DNA of 64,000 nucleotides. Origin: Bradyrhizobium diazoefficiens (GTDB lineage Bacteria; Pseudomonadota; Alphaproteobacteria; Rhizobiales; Xanthobacteraceae). Position 1 is the first letter of the stretch, and the number at the start of each line of letters is the position of its first letter. The stretch spans positions 7,344,501 to 7,408,500 of the forward strand of contig NZ_CP067102.1 in assembly GCF_016616885.1 (NCBI RefSeq), in the 5' to 3' direction. Position numbers and translations under genes: made by a program. Below the pieces are notes generated by a model. It was given only the letters and a program-made list of their open reading frames with translations. It had not been told where the DNA came from and made no database searches. This document shows positions 36,542 through 44,350 of the stretch, one piece after another.

Positions 36542-37968
36542 CCGTCACCCGACGTACAGCCACCATTGGCGGTTTGAGCCTACTCGCTGGCTCTTCTTTC
36601 AGCACCTTGTCTAGGGCCGAGTGGGGCGACCTCAATCTCGGCGAAGGGCTGGAGGATTTCTGGCTGGCGACCGACGCCTACGTTTATGGCTACCCCTTGG
36701 TGACTATGGAGATGACCCGCAGGATCGTTACGAATGTCGCACGGCCCGAAGGCACCAAGGCCCCGATGGGGCAATTGATCAAGCTGCGTGAGTATCCCAA
36801 CGCCTCATTTCGCGATGTGACAGCGCCGAACGCCGACACCCTCTATACGACTGCATTCTTGGATGTCGGAAACGAGCCCTGGGTGCTCAGCATCCCCGAC
36901 ATGAAGGACCGGTATTTCCTGTTCCCAATGCTCGATGGGTGGACCACGGTGTTTCAGGCTCCCGGTAAGCGCACAACCGGCACGGGTGCGCAAATCTACG
37001 CGATCACCGGCCCGGACTGGAACGGTGTGCTTCCACAGGGAGTTCGAGAATATAAGTCGCCGACAAACATCGTTTGGATTCTTGGCCGCATCTACTGCAC
37101 CGGCACCCCCGAGGACTACAAGGCCGTCCACGAATTGCAAGACCAGTGCAAGCTGGCGCCGCTAAGCTCCTACGGAAAGACCTACACCCCACCGGAAGGG
37201 AAGATTGATCCGTCCATCGATACCAAGACCGCAGTGCGCGATCAGGTGAATCGGATGGATGCGAAGGGTTACTTCACCTTGCTGGCTCAATTGATGAAAG
37301 CCAATCCGCCGGCAGAAGCGGATGGGCCCGCCGTTGCGCGGTTCGCAAGGATCGGGCTCGTGCCGGGCCAAGATTTCGATGCGAGCAAGCTCAACGCGGA
37401 TTTTGCCAAGCGAATCCCCGAGGTCGCCTTCGATCGGATCATGGCTCAGTTCAAGCTCAACAGTGAGGTGAAGGACGTTAACGGTTGGGGATTTACGACA
37501 AAAACGGGCATCTACGGTACCGACTACCTCATGCGGGCCCTGGTAACAGCCATAGGCCTCGGAGCCAATCGACCCCGAGATGCGGTCTATCCGACTTCGC
37601 TAAAGGACGATGAGAACAGGTCTTATGATGGGGCGAACAAATACGTGATGCATTTTCCAAAAGGGCACCTGCCCCCGGTAAGCGGCTTCTGGTCTCTTAC
37701 GATGTACGATGACAAATATTTCTTCGTGAGCAATCCGCTGAACCGCTACTCGATCAGCGCTCGACAAAATCTCAAGGCTAATCCCGATGGGTCCACCGAC
37801 CTTTTCATCCAGACGGAGTCGCCCGGACCCGACAAGGAGTCCAATTGGCTCCCTGCGCCGGCTGGCAAGTTCGTTCTGATGCTCCGCATGTATTGGCCCA
37901 ATGAAGGGACTCCATCGATCCTTAATGGTTCGTGGAAAATTCCGGCCGTGACGATGCAATCGACGTGA
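36538..37968 (+). CDS. DUF1254/DUF1214 exported protein, Tat-type leader
   Basis: A 476-residue paralogue of the preceding protein. Its leader starts MTVTRRTATIGGLSLLAGSS: the twin arginines, the mild hydrophobic core and the SRAEW cleavage region point to Tat export, in contrast to the Sec leader of its partner. The body shows DAYVYGYPLVTMEMTRR, TAPNADTLYTTAFLDVGNEP, PVSGFWSLTMYDDKYFFVSN and TESPGPDKESNWLPAPAGKF, matching DUF1254 and DUF1214. Tat export would mean folding, or binding of a cofactor, in the cytoplasm. It is translated from an ATGA overlap with the first protein, so a complex is plausible. Confidence 0.88.
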   Translation: MTVTRRTATIGGLSLLAGSSFSTLSRAEWGDLNLGEGLEDFWLATDAYVYGYPLVTMEMTRRIVTNVARPEGTKAPMGQLIKLREYPNASFRDVTAPNADTLYTTAFLDVGNEPWVLSIPDMKDRYFLFPMLDGWTTVFQAPGKRTTGTGAQIYAITGPDWNGVLPQGVREYKSPTNIVWILGRIYCTGTPEDYKAVHELQDQCKLAPLSSYGKTYTPPEGKIDPSIDTKTAVRDQVNRMDAKGYFTLLAQLMKANPPAEADGPAVARFARIGLVPGQDFDASKLNADFAKRIPEVAFDRIMAQFKLNSEVKDVNGWGFTTKTGIYGTDYLMRALVTAIGLGANRPRDAVYPTSLKDDENRSYDGANKYVMHFPKGHLPPVSGFWSLTMYDDKYFFVSNPLNRYSISARQNLKANPDGSTDLFIQTESPGPDKESNWLPAPAGKFVLMLRMYWPNEGTPSILNGSWKIPAVTMQST

Positions 37969-38025
37969 CTTTGCTTGTCGCCTGTCAGTTCGTCGCGACG
38001 TCTAGCTTCGCCTCAGATTTTGCTG

Positions 38026-38317
38026 CCTCAAGATCATCCTCGCCCATCCCTCCTTTCCCTGGCAGGAGGAAGCGCTGTCGGTCGCGACCCACAAGCCGAA
38101 CGTCTACATCGACCTCTCCGGCTGGTCGCCGAAATACTTCCCGCCGATCCTGGTGCGCTATATCAACTCGATCCTGCAGGACAAGATGCTGTTCGGCTCG
38201 GACTGGCCGGTGATCACGCCGGACCGCTGGCTGTCGGACTTCGCCAAGATCGACATCCGCGACGAGATCCGGCCGAAGGTGCTCAAGGCCAACGCGCGGA
38301 AGATTCTGGGGATCTAG
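38026..38317 (+). pseudogene. Duplicated 3' end of the amidohydrolase gene
   Basis: This stretch repeats the last 292 bp of the gene at 30729-31613 with no indel; by eye I count about seven differences. The frame is open and ends at the same ILGI stop (LLGI in the intact gene). All but one change (Leu to Ile) is synonymous. It lacks the first 200 codons, so it cannot make an enzyme. It begins 57 bp after the second DUF1254 gene and marks the right end of the inserted segment. Confidence 0.9.
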
Positions 38318-38350
38318 GACGCGGACTCATTAACTTGCCAGCGGCGACAA

Positions 38351-38710
38351 TCATGCCGAGTTGGGGAGCCGCTTCCGCCAGGCGAGCCGGCCGACAACTA
38401 TTGACAGTATCGCCACGATAAGCGGCGCTACCCCGTGCCCGTATTCGCCGTGAAGGGTGACGGTCGCGAGCGCCGCCAACATTATGGCGCAGCCGAGCGC
38501 CGAGCCCCACAGCCGCGTCCGTGGCTGCGCCAGCAGAACGGCCGCCGTGAGTTCCAGCGATCCGGTCACGAAATGGAACCAGTGCGGGTATCCCCACCGC
38601 AGATATTCCTCGTAGATCGACCCAGGGGCCAGGATGTTGCTGAGCGATCCCACGACGAAGAAAGCCGCCAGTGCCAAGGCCGAGACTTGGCGCCAGGAAA
38701 TCTTTGACAT
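38351..38710 (-). CDS. DoxX-like small membrane protein
   Basis: A 119-residue protein with four hydrophobic helices: QVSALALAAFFVVGSLSNIL, HFVTGSLELTAAVLLA, LGCAIMLAALATVTLHGEYG and VAPLIVAILSIVVGRLAWR. The pattern SLELTAAVLL and the Gly/His/Glu residues fit DoxX family membrane proteins, which interact with quinone-reducing and thiol-stress systems. The ATG at 38710 is placed after GAAAAGGTTGAACAA. It lies just right of the inserted segment and 115 bp from the NmrA gene on the same strand. Confidence 0.78.
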   Translation of the reverse strand: MSKISWRQVSALALAAFFVVGSLSNILAPGSIYEEYLRWGYPHWFHFVTGSLELTAAVLLAQPRTRLWGSALGCAIMLAALATVTLHGEYGHGVAPLIVAILSIVVGRLAWRKRLPNSA

Positions 38711-38824
38711 TTGTTCAACCTTTTCTGATGGGGCGCCGCGGAAGACCTGTGTGGTCACGCCAAGAGACGGCCGGCCGCGACGCATTCATTCCGAAGGAGA
38801 TGGGAATTTCTCTGATCCGCAGAC

Positions 38825-39697
38825 CTACGCCGTGGCGGCTTTCTGGGCCGCCGCGAAGACATCGCGGGGAAGCGTTGCGCCGGCGACATGCTCCGTGCCG
38901 GCGACGCCGAGGTCCATCCAGCCCGCGTTGACGGCGTCGAACATCGCTTCAGCCGGCCCGGTTTGGCCCTTCGGGATGCCGAACCGCTCGAACGCTGCCG
39001 GCCACTCGGCCCGCGGGACTGCGAAGGCCTTGACTTCGCGCTGCATGACATCGCCCAGTTGCGCTGCGACTTCATCTGCGCTGACCATCGAACCAAGTTC
39101 GATGACGCGATGCCCAGACCAAGCCGGCCCCGTCAGCAGCGTCGCCACCTCGACACCAATGTCGTTCGTCGCGACCATCGTCGATTTTCGGCTGGTCGGA
39201 TTGTAGTAGACTGGAAGTGTGCCGCCCTGGGCGACGTGCAGGCCGTAAAGGAAGTTCTCGAAGAATCCGCCAGCGCGCACGAAGGCGGTCGGCGATGTCA
39301 GTTTGCGAAATCCTTGCTCCAGCAGCGACAGGGCCGTGATCATCCCCAGCCCGCTGGTTCGGTTCGCCCCCATCGACGAGAGCCCGACGACCCGCGGCGG
39401 CGCGGCGTTGGTCAGCGCCTCGACATAGTTCGCGATGACGCCGTTGGCTTCCTTGAAGTCCGGCGAGGGGGCCCAGACGGCGGGCAACATCACAAACGCG
39501 CCATCGACGCCCTTGAGCGCCCGTTCGATGGCGGCCGCATCGTTCCAGTCGCCGTCGACCAGTTCCACGCCCTGGTTCGACCAGCTTGCCGCCTTCGCGC
39601 GATCGCGAACCAGCGCGCGCACTTTCTTACCCTGTGCCAACAGATGCCTAGCCGTTGCGCCGCCGACTTTTCCTGTGATTCCTGTAACTAGAAACAT
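38825..39697 (-). CDS. NmrA-like NAD(P)-binding protein
   Basis: A 290-residue Rossmann-fold protein of the NmrA/QOR2 type (atypical short-chain dehydrogenase). The N-terminal motif FLVTGITGKVGGATARHLL binds the dinucleotide; VRALVRDRAKAASW gives NADP-type specificity residues; VVGLSSMGANRTSG and FVRAGGFFENFL are typical for NmrA proteins. Relatives act as NADPH:quinone reductases or redox sensors. The ATG at 39697 follows GGGAGAATACCC. It is divergent from an HxlR-type regulator, with a perfect palindrome between them, so control by that regulator is likely. Confidence 0.87.
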   Translation of the reverse strand: MFLVTGITGKVGGATARHLLAQGKKVRALVRDRAKAASWSNQGVELVDGDWNDAAAIERALKGVDGAFVMLPAVWAPSPDFKEANGVIANYVEALTNAAPPRVVGLSSMGANRTSGLGMITALSLLEQGFRKLTSPTAFVRAGGFFENFLYGLHVAQGGTLPVYYNPTSRKSTMVATNDIGVEVATLLTGPAWSGHRVIELGSMVSADEVAAQLGDVMQREVKAFAVPRAEWPAAFERFGIPKGQTGPAEAMFDAVNAGWMDLGVAGTEHVAGATLPRDVFAAAQKAATA

Positions 39698-39736
39698 GGG
39701 TATTCTCCCGGTGTTAGATGGTCTACGTTCTAGGGA

Positions 39737-39755
39737 AGGTCTCACATAGAGACCT
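39737..39755. promoter_or_regulatory. Perfect palindrome between nmrA-type gene and hxlR-type gene
   Basis: AGGTCTC, five bases, GAGACCT: a perfect 7-5-7 inverted repeat placed 40 bp before the NmrA start and 59 bp before the regulator start. It is the best candidate operator for the divergent HxlR-type regulator. Confidence 0.65.
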
Positions 39756-39813
39756 GAAGCCTGCACCGTAAGGAGGCAGTTTTTTGTAACCAGGAGAGAA
39801 AAAGGGGACCGGC

Positions 39814-40224
39814 ATGAGCGACGCACCAAGCGCGATCGAGCGATTCAGCCGATATCAATCGGACGACGCCCAGTCGGTGGAGCCCGTACATTGCCCGGTG
39901 CGCGACGTGCTCGACCGCATCGGCGACAAGTGGAGCATACTCATGATCATGACCCTGGCGACGCGACCACAGCGCTTCAGCGAGCTTCACCGAGCTATCC
40001 GCGACATCTCCAAGCGCATGCTCACCCAGACGCTGCGCGACTTGGAGCGCGACGGACTTATCACCCGCCATGTCTTTCCGACCAAGCCGCCGAGTGTTGA
40101 ATATTGCCTTTCCCCGCTAGGCCAATCCCTGCTGGACCCGATGGCGAGCCTCATTGATTGGGCCGACCGTCGTTATTCTGATATCCACGCCGCGCGCGTC
40201 CGCTTTGACGGAGCACCCTGTTGA
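39814..40224 (+). CDS. HxlR-family transcriptional regulator (first)
   Basis: A 136-residue winged-helix regulator of the HxlR/YodB family. It shows the family opening [20 protein letters not shown], with the N-terminal Cys (residue 28) that in YodB/HypR-type members reacts with quinones or disulfides, then [24 protein letters not shown] sequence ([20 protein letters not shown]) as recognition helix and wing. [18 protein letters not shown] closes the domain. The ATG at 39814 follows AAGGGGA. It is divergent from the NmrA gene and probably senses electrophiles that the reductase removes. Confidence 0.9.
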   Translation: MSDAPSAIERFSRYQSDDAQSVEPVHCPVRDVLDRIGDKWSILMIMTLATRPQRFSELHRAIRDISKRMLTQTLRDLERDGLITRHVFPTKPPSVEYCLSPLGQSLLDPMASLIDWADRRYSDIHAARVRFDGAPC

Positions 40225-40250
40225 TGTCCAGCGCTAGACAAAGTTCCCTT

Positions 40251-40282
40251 CATCAGGGCTTCGGCGGACCGAAGCCCTGATG
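40251..40282. terminator. Strong hairpin between convergent genes
   Basis: CATCAGGGCTTCGG pairs perfectly with CCGAAGCCCTGATG over 14 bp with a 4-base loop. It separates the converging first HxlR gene and the SDR gene. T-runs are lacking on both sides. Confidence 0.75.
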
Positions 40283-40299
40283 CTCAACCGCTAAAGGCT

Positions 40300-41034
40300 T
40301 CAGACCTGCGCCAGGCCGCCATCGACGAAAACTTCGCCGCCGGTCATGAAGCTGCTGTCGGAGGACGCCAGGAACGCAGCCACCGCGCCTGTTTCGGCCG
40401 GGTCGCCCACACGCCCGATCGGCGTGGCGCTTCCGAGCGCATCGAACGCTTCCTCGCCGACGATCTCCAGCGCCAGCTCCGTCTTGGTCGGACCCGGAGA
40501 CAGCACGTTGACGCGGATGCCCGTGCCGCGCAGGTCCAGCGCCCAGCTCCGCGCCAGATTGCGGATCGCGGCCTTGGTTGCGCTGTAGATGCTGAACTGC
40601 GGCGTCCCCATCACGCCCGTGCTCGAACCGGTCAGGATGATCGACGCCCCCTTCGTCATCAGCGGCAGGGCCTTCTGCACGGTGAACACCAGGCCTTTCA
40701 CATTGACGTCGAAGATGTGATCGTAATGCTCGACCGTGATCTCGCCGAGCGGCGCAAACAACCCGGTGCCGGCATTGGCGAACAGAATGTCGAGCCCGCC
40801 GCGTTCGGCCTTCACCACCGCGTACAGCCGGTCGAGGTCGGACAGATCCGTCACCGAACCCCTGATAGCTCGCGCCGAGGGACCCAGCTTCGCAACGGCG
40901 GCATCGAGCGGCTCCTGCCGCCGCCCGAAGAGATAGACGAACGCGCCTTCGCCAACGAACCGTTTGGCGGCTCCAAATCCGATGCCGGTTCCGCCGCCGG
41001 TCACGACTGCCGTCTTGCCTTGTAGTCTGCTCAT
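40300..41034 (-). CDS. SDR-family oxidoreductase
   Basis: A 244-residue classical short-chain dehydrogenase. The NAD(P) motif TGGGTGIGFGAAKRFVGEGA lies at the N-terminus; FANAGTG is the NAG motif, and the catalytic set is Ser in ILTGSSTG plus YSATKAAIRNLARS (Tyr-x-x-x-Lys). VNVLSPGPTKTEL and GGEVFVDGGLAQV complete the fold. The ATG at 41034 has AAGGAG ten bases upstream. It faces away from the second HxlR regulator. The substrate is unknown; many such SDRs controlled by HxlR reduce quinones or aldehydes. Confidence 0.92.
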   Translation of the reverse strand: MSRLQGKTAVVTGGGTGIGFGAAKRFVGEGAFVYLFGRRQEPLDAAVAKLGPSARAIRGSVTDLSDLDRLYAVVKAERGGLDILFANAGTGLFAPLGEITVEHYDHIFDVNVKGLVFTVQKALPLMTKGASIILTGSSTGVMGTPQFSIYSATKAAIRNLARSWALDLRGTGIRVNVLSPGPTKTELALEIVGEEAFDALGSATPIGRVGDPAETGAVAAFLASSDSSFMTGGEVFVDGGLAQV

Positions 41035-41101
41035 GATGTGCTCCTTCACTAGGGTTGCACTGAGCTGGCGGCCTACCCACCTAACGACAAGTATGCACCT
41101 T

Positions 41102-41116
41102 TTGGTAAGTACCCAA
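41102..41116. promoter_or_regulatory. Candidate operator between SDR and second HxlR gene
   Basis: TTGGTAAGTACCCAA is an imperfect dyad (TTGG...CCAA with a GTA/TAC core) placed 4-18 bp before the regulator ATG and about 70 bp from the SDR start. It differs in sequence from the palindrome at 39737. Confidence 0.5.
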
Positions 41117-41119
41117 AAA

Positions 41120-41566
41120 ATGTCATCAGATCATTCAGAGCCAACCTTCACGCCTGCGCCAGCATCGCCACCGGTCCAGGGCTGCACACCGACCTTGCCC
41201 GGCTTCACCTGCGGCCTCGACGCAACCCTGCGGGTCGTCGCCGGCAAATGGAAGCCGCTGATCCTGTACTTCCTCGCCCAGGACGGCCCGACCCGCTATG
41301 GCGAGCTCCGGCGCGCCGTGCGCGATGTCAGCGACAAGATGCTGATCCAGCAACTCAAGGAGTTGGAGGCCGATGGTCTCGTGAAGCGGACCGACTACAA
41401 GGAGGTGCCGCCGCGGGTGGACTACAGTCTCACCCCTCTGGGCCACAGCCTCGCCCAGGCCCTGGTGCCGCTCTGCTCGTGGGGCACAGAGCACATGGCC
41501 GAGGTCAGCAAGGTCTTCGCCGAGCGGGCGACCTGGACGCGGCGAGGACGTCAGCCGACTGGCTAG
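41120..41566 (+). CDS. HxlR-family transcriptional regulator (second)
   Basis: A 148-residue regulator of the HxlR family. After a Pro/Thr-rich start comes FTCGLDATLRVVAGKWKPLI, with the conserved Cys and GKWK motif; VRDVSDKMLIQQLKELEADG is the recognition region and PRVDYSLTPLGHSLAQAL the wing end. Start 41120 (MSSDHSE) is the ATG nearest the domain; the upstream frame to 40964 runs inside the SDR gene on the other strand and is not used. Divergent from the SDR gene, it repeats the regulator-oxidoreductase layout found 1.3 kb to the left. Confidence 0.88.
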   Translation: MSSDHSEPTFTPAPASPPVQGCTPTLPGFTCGLDATLRVVAGKWKPLILYFLAQDGPTRYGELRRAVRDVSDKMLIQQLKELEADGLVKRTDYKEVPPRVDYSLTPLGHSLAQALVPLCSWGTEHMAEVSKVFAERATWTRRGRQPTG

Positions 41567-42050
41567 CTTGCGCTGCAGTTCGTGTGACGCTGCTCCGCCC
41601 CTGATAGCAGCGCGTTCGTGCTCATCCTCCGAAAATATCAAACGGGTCGGAAGCAGAAGCGCCGGATAGACGATGCGATTGAGAAGTCATGTCGGCCTTA
41701 AGAATTGATTATTGAATTGATTGGTGGATTCCTCCATTCGCTAGTTTGGGGAAGCAGATGTTACCGATGACGAAAAGTGCCAAGAACAAGGCACCGATGA
41801 GCACCACGGCTTCAGCGGTGGTTATTGCTGAGCCTTGATGATCGAGGGCTAAAAACCATTGGCCCCGCAGCGCGGAGCAGGTGAGCCAACCAAAGAATAA
41901 TTGGAAGTTGAAGCGCTCGTTCCTGCGCGCAATGGCGGAGGATTGATTAAAACATTGCTCACCCGGAACGGTCCAGCAATGCCCACGTTTGCTCGGTTAG
42001 GATGGCACCTATGACAGAGCGCATAGGATCCGACCTCACCAACAACAACG
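41567..42050. other. Gene-poor region, low G+C
   Basis: This 484-bp stretch is clearly A/T-richer than its surroundings. Only tiny frames occur: a 26-codon one at 41758-41838 on the plus strand and, on the minus strand in the same place, a hydrophobic stretch (AEAVVLIGALFLALFVIGNI) without a start codon. The latter may be the remains of a small membrane protein. I support no gene here. Confidence 0.4.
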
Positions 42051-42062
42051 ATGGAGCAAAAA

Positions 42063-42659
42063 ATGGCCAATCCACGCCAGGAGGAAAAGTCTACCCAAAA
42101 CCCTGAGGACACAATCCGCCGCGCCGCCGAGAGGACCGCCGAGCAGACCAGACGGATCGGCTTAGCTACCGCTGAGGCCGGGGAAGAGGTGGCTCAAGCC
42201 AGCAGCCATCTCCTGCAACAAAATGCCGAGATGTTGCAAAACAGTTGGCGCTTCGGCGTCGACATGGCCACGGCAATGATGGGCCGCTCGACTGATCAGC
42301 TTGGTCGCTCGTTCGGCTTGACGGGCAATGAAGCGCAGCGGGCAGCGGAACGATCGGTCCGCAATGCAGAAGCAATCATGTACTCGACGACTGCAGTCGC
42401 CAAAGGAATGAACGGTGCGTCGCGCGAGTACTTCGATTTCGTTCGACAGCAGATCGAGAGGAGCATGGACCGCACGAATGAACTTTTGCGTTGCCGAACT
42501 CTCCACGATTTGGCGGCTGTGCAGACCGATCTGATGCGCGACACGATCAGTAGCGCCTTGGATACCAGCCGCCGGATGGCGGACTTGTCTCTGAAGGTGG
42601 CTGACGATGCCGGAAACCATATAACCCAGAGCATCGAACGCATGCGGCAGGCTGCCTAG
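42063..42659 (+). CDS. Phasin-family protein
   Basis: A 198-residue phasin. Phasins coat polyhydroxybutyrate granules in the cytoplasm and may also affect stress tolerance. The protein is all helical, with the pattern ATAEAGEEVAQASSHLLQQN, SWRFGVDMATAMMGRS and RNAEAIMYSTTAVAKGMNGA, then QTDLMRDTISSALDTSRRMA and ITQSIERMRQAA at the end. These match the phasin_2 layout. Translation may start at 42063 (MANPRQEEK) or four codons earlier at 42051 (MEQKMAN). It lies alone in low-G+C DNA; no PHB enzyme gene is nearby. Confidence 0.85.
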   Translation: MANPRQEEKSTQNPEDTIRRAAERTAEQTRRIGLATAEAGEEVAQASSHLLQQNAEMLQNSWRFGVDMATAMMGRSTDQLGRSFGLTGNEAQRAAERSVRNAEAIMYSTTAVAKGMNGASREYFDFVRQQIERSMDRTNELLRCRTLHDLAAVQTDLMRDTISSALDTSRRMADLSLKVADDAGNHITQSIERMRQAA

Positions 42660-43022
42660 GCGCGGGTAGCACAATCATGGCGCACGTGCGCTGCGGAATC
42701 GGCCGCGCACGTGTCTGCCTCGAGCAGGTGCCAAATTCACCTTCAAATGTGAAGGGCGATTAGTCCGGGAAGGAACAGGCGCCTGCAAAAAGCATTTCTA
42801 CCTCGTGCAGGGCGAAGCTACGGAACGTATCGGGGCCGGAATGGCGCTTGATCGATGTTCCGGGCGCATGGCGGTCCGGCCCAGCTTCGTCTCCAAACAC
42901 GAGAGGTGGAACCACACTCCGGCGAGCGGCGAAGCACATTTCTGAGATCTTTGCATTTGCGCCGATCGAGCAGCCTACAGAGAAGCAGTGGGGCCCTGGT
43001 TCCTGAGCGAAGAAAGGACACA
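42660..43022. other. Intergenic region before the His-rich gene
   Basis: This 363-bp stretch holds a ribosome binding site for the following gene (AGAAAGGA) and no gene that I can support. A minus-strand frame of 87 codons (42760-43023) looks non-coding to me. Confidence 0.4.
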
Positions 43023-43364
43023 ATGATGGAAACCTGCACCGAGAAGCATCATGCCAATCATTCGCACAGGCATGGCCCCAATTGCGGGCACACTGGAATC
43101 CGTCATGACGGCCACGTGGATTATCTTCACGACGGCCATCTCCATCACATGCACGGGAATCACGTGGACGAACATGTCATTCCGGTCAGCCCAGCAAACC
43201 CCGTGAAGTGCACGCCTCAAGTCCACTGTTCACACGTACACGGCCCAAACTGCGGACATGAACAGGTGCCGCATGGCGACCATGTCGACTATCTCGTGGA
43301 CGGTCGGCTGCACCATCCGCATGGTGATCATTGCGATGACCACGGGCCCGTTCAGTTGGCCTGA
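43023..43364 (+). CDS. Histidine-rich two-repeat protein, probable metal binder
   Basis: A 113-residue cytoplasmic-type protein (no leader) with about 29 His. It consists of two copies of one module. Copy one (residues 17-50) starts HGPNCGH and runs through HVDYLHDGHLHHMHGNHVDE; copy two (residues 73-107) starts HGPNCGH and runs through HVDYLVDGRLHHPHGDHCDD. Each also has one Cys in the HGPNCGH motif. This layout suggests binding of zinc, nickel or copper by His clusters. Start 43023 follows AGAAAGGACACA; ATG-ATG makes 43026 possible. I do not know a proven function for the family. Confidence 0.8.
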   Translation: MMETCTEKHHANHSHRHGPNCGHTGIRHDGHVDYLHDGHLHHMHGNHVDEHVIPVSPANPVKCTPQVHCSHVHGPNCGHEQVPHGDHVDYLVDGRLHHPHGDHCDDHGPVQLA

Positions 43365-43554
43365 CAGGCACGACCGTGATCGAACCTCATTGGCTAGCTG
43401 ACGTCTGATCCGGGTCATTCGCGACCAAGCCAGCTAGTTCGGCGCAAGTCGGGATGCAGCTCGCGGATAGCACGGCAATTGCTTTTCCTGCTTGGATCGA
43501 TATCGCGGCGCCGGCTATAGTCCAGGGCCGCCACGATTACGGAGGAACGGTCCA

Positions 43555-44286
43555 TTGCCCGTCAAAGCCGTCGTCTTCGATGCCTATGGGACGCTTTACG
43601 ACATCCAGTCGGTCGCTGACATCACCGAGGATGCATTTCCGGGTTACGGCGAGATCATCACGCAGGTCTGGCGGATCAAGCAGCTCGAATACACCTGGTT
43701 GCGCTCGCTGATGCGGTGCTACCAGGATTTTGCGGCCGTCACGCGCGACTCGCTGGCCTATACGCTGCGCGTGCTCGGGCTTGCCTATGAGAACGAGGCG
43801 TTCGAGCGCGTCATCGAGAAGTACCTGCATCTCGATCTCTATCCGGATGCAGCAGCAGCGCTCACGTCGCTCAAGCCGCGAAAGCTCGCTATCCTCTCCA
43901 ATGGCAGCCCGGACATGCTGAACACGCTGGTGCGCAATTCCGGCCTCGACCACCTGCTCGATGCCACCATCAGCGTCGATGCCAAGAAGATATTCAAGCC
44001 AAGCCCACAGGCCTATGAGCTGATCGGCGAGGTGCTCGGCACCGCGCCGCATGAGGTGCTGTTCGTCTCCTCCAATCCCTGGGACGTCGCCGGGGCGAAA
44101 GCGTTCGGGCTCAACGTCGCCTGGATCGAACGGGTGACGCCGGAGGCCATGGCGCTGGCTTGCGTCGAGAACGAACTCGTGGCACCGCTGACGATGTTTT
44201 GGGCGATCCGCACCCAGATGGACGAACTCGGCTTTGCGCCGGATCATCGTGTCCGTTCGCTCTCGGAGCTAGCCAGGATCGTCTAA
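43555..44286 (+). CDS. Haloacid dehalogenase, type II (L-2-haloacid dehalogenase-like)
   Basis: A 243-residue HAD-superfamily enzyme of the type II haloacid dehalogenase group. The nucleophile is the Asp of VVFDAYGTLYD; motif 2 is ILSNGSPDML; the Lys is in KKIFKPSPQAYEL; motif 3 is FVSSNPWDVAGAKAFGLNVA, and WIERV follows, a hallmark of L-2-haloacid dehalogenases. Translation begins at TTG 43555, because GGAGG sits 9 bases upstream and the protein starts exactly one turn before the nucleophile strand; an in-frame ATG at 43492 adds an unlikely Arg/Pro-rich extension. Substrates are 2-halocarboxylic acids in proven members; here inferred. Confidence 0.9.
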   Translation: MPVKAVVFDAYGTLYDIQSVADITEDAFPGYGEIITQVWRIKQLEYTWLRSLMRCYQDFAAVTRDSLAYTLRVLGLAYENEAFERVIEKYLHLDLYPDAAAALTSLKPRKLAILSNGSPDMLNTLVRNSGLDHLLDATISVDAKKIFKPSPQAYELIGEVLGTAPHEVLFVSSNPWDVAGAKAFGLNVAWIERVTPEAMALACVENELVAPLTMFWAIRTQMDELGFAPDHRVRSLSELARIV

Positions 44287-44350
44287 GGATGACCCGGGGA
44301 TCGCCGCCCGCCCGCACGGCCGAAATAATGCCTGGAATGAGCTGACTTGA

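Noticed and set aside
41758..41838. 26-codon frame, and a hydrophobic minus-strand frame in the same place
   Set aside because: Too short, without ribosome binding site; the hydrophobic frame has no start codon.
42760..43023. 87-codon minus-strand frame before the His-rich gene
   Set aside because: Poor codon bias and no recognisable sequence; may be debris.
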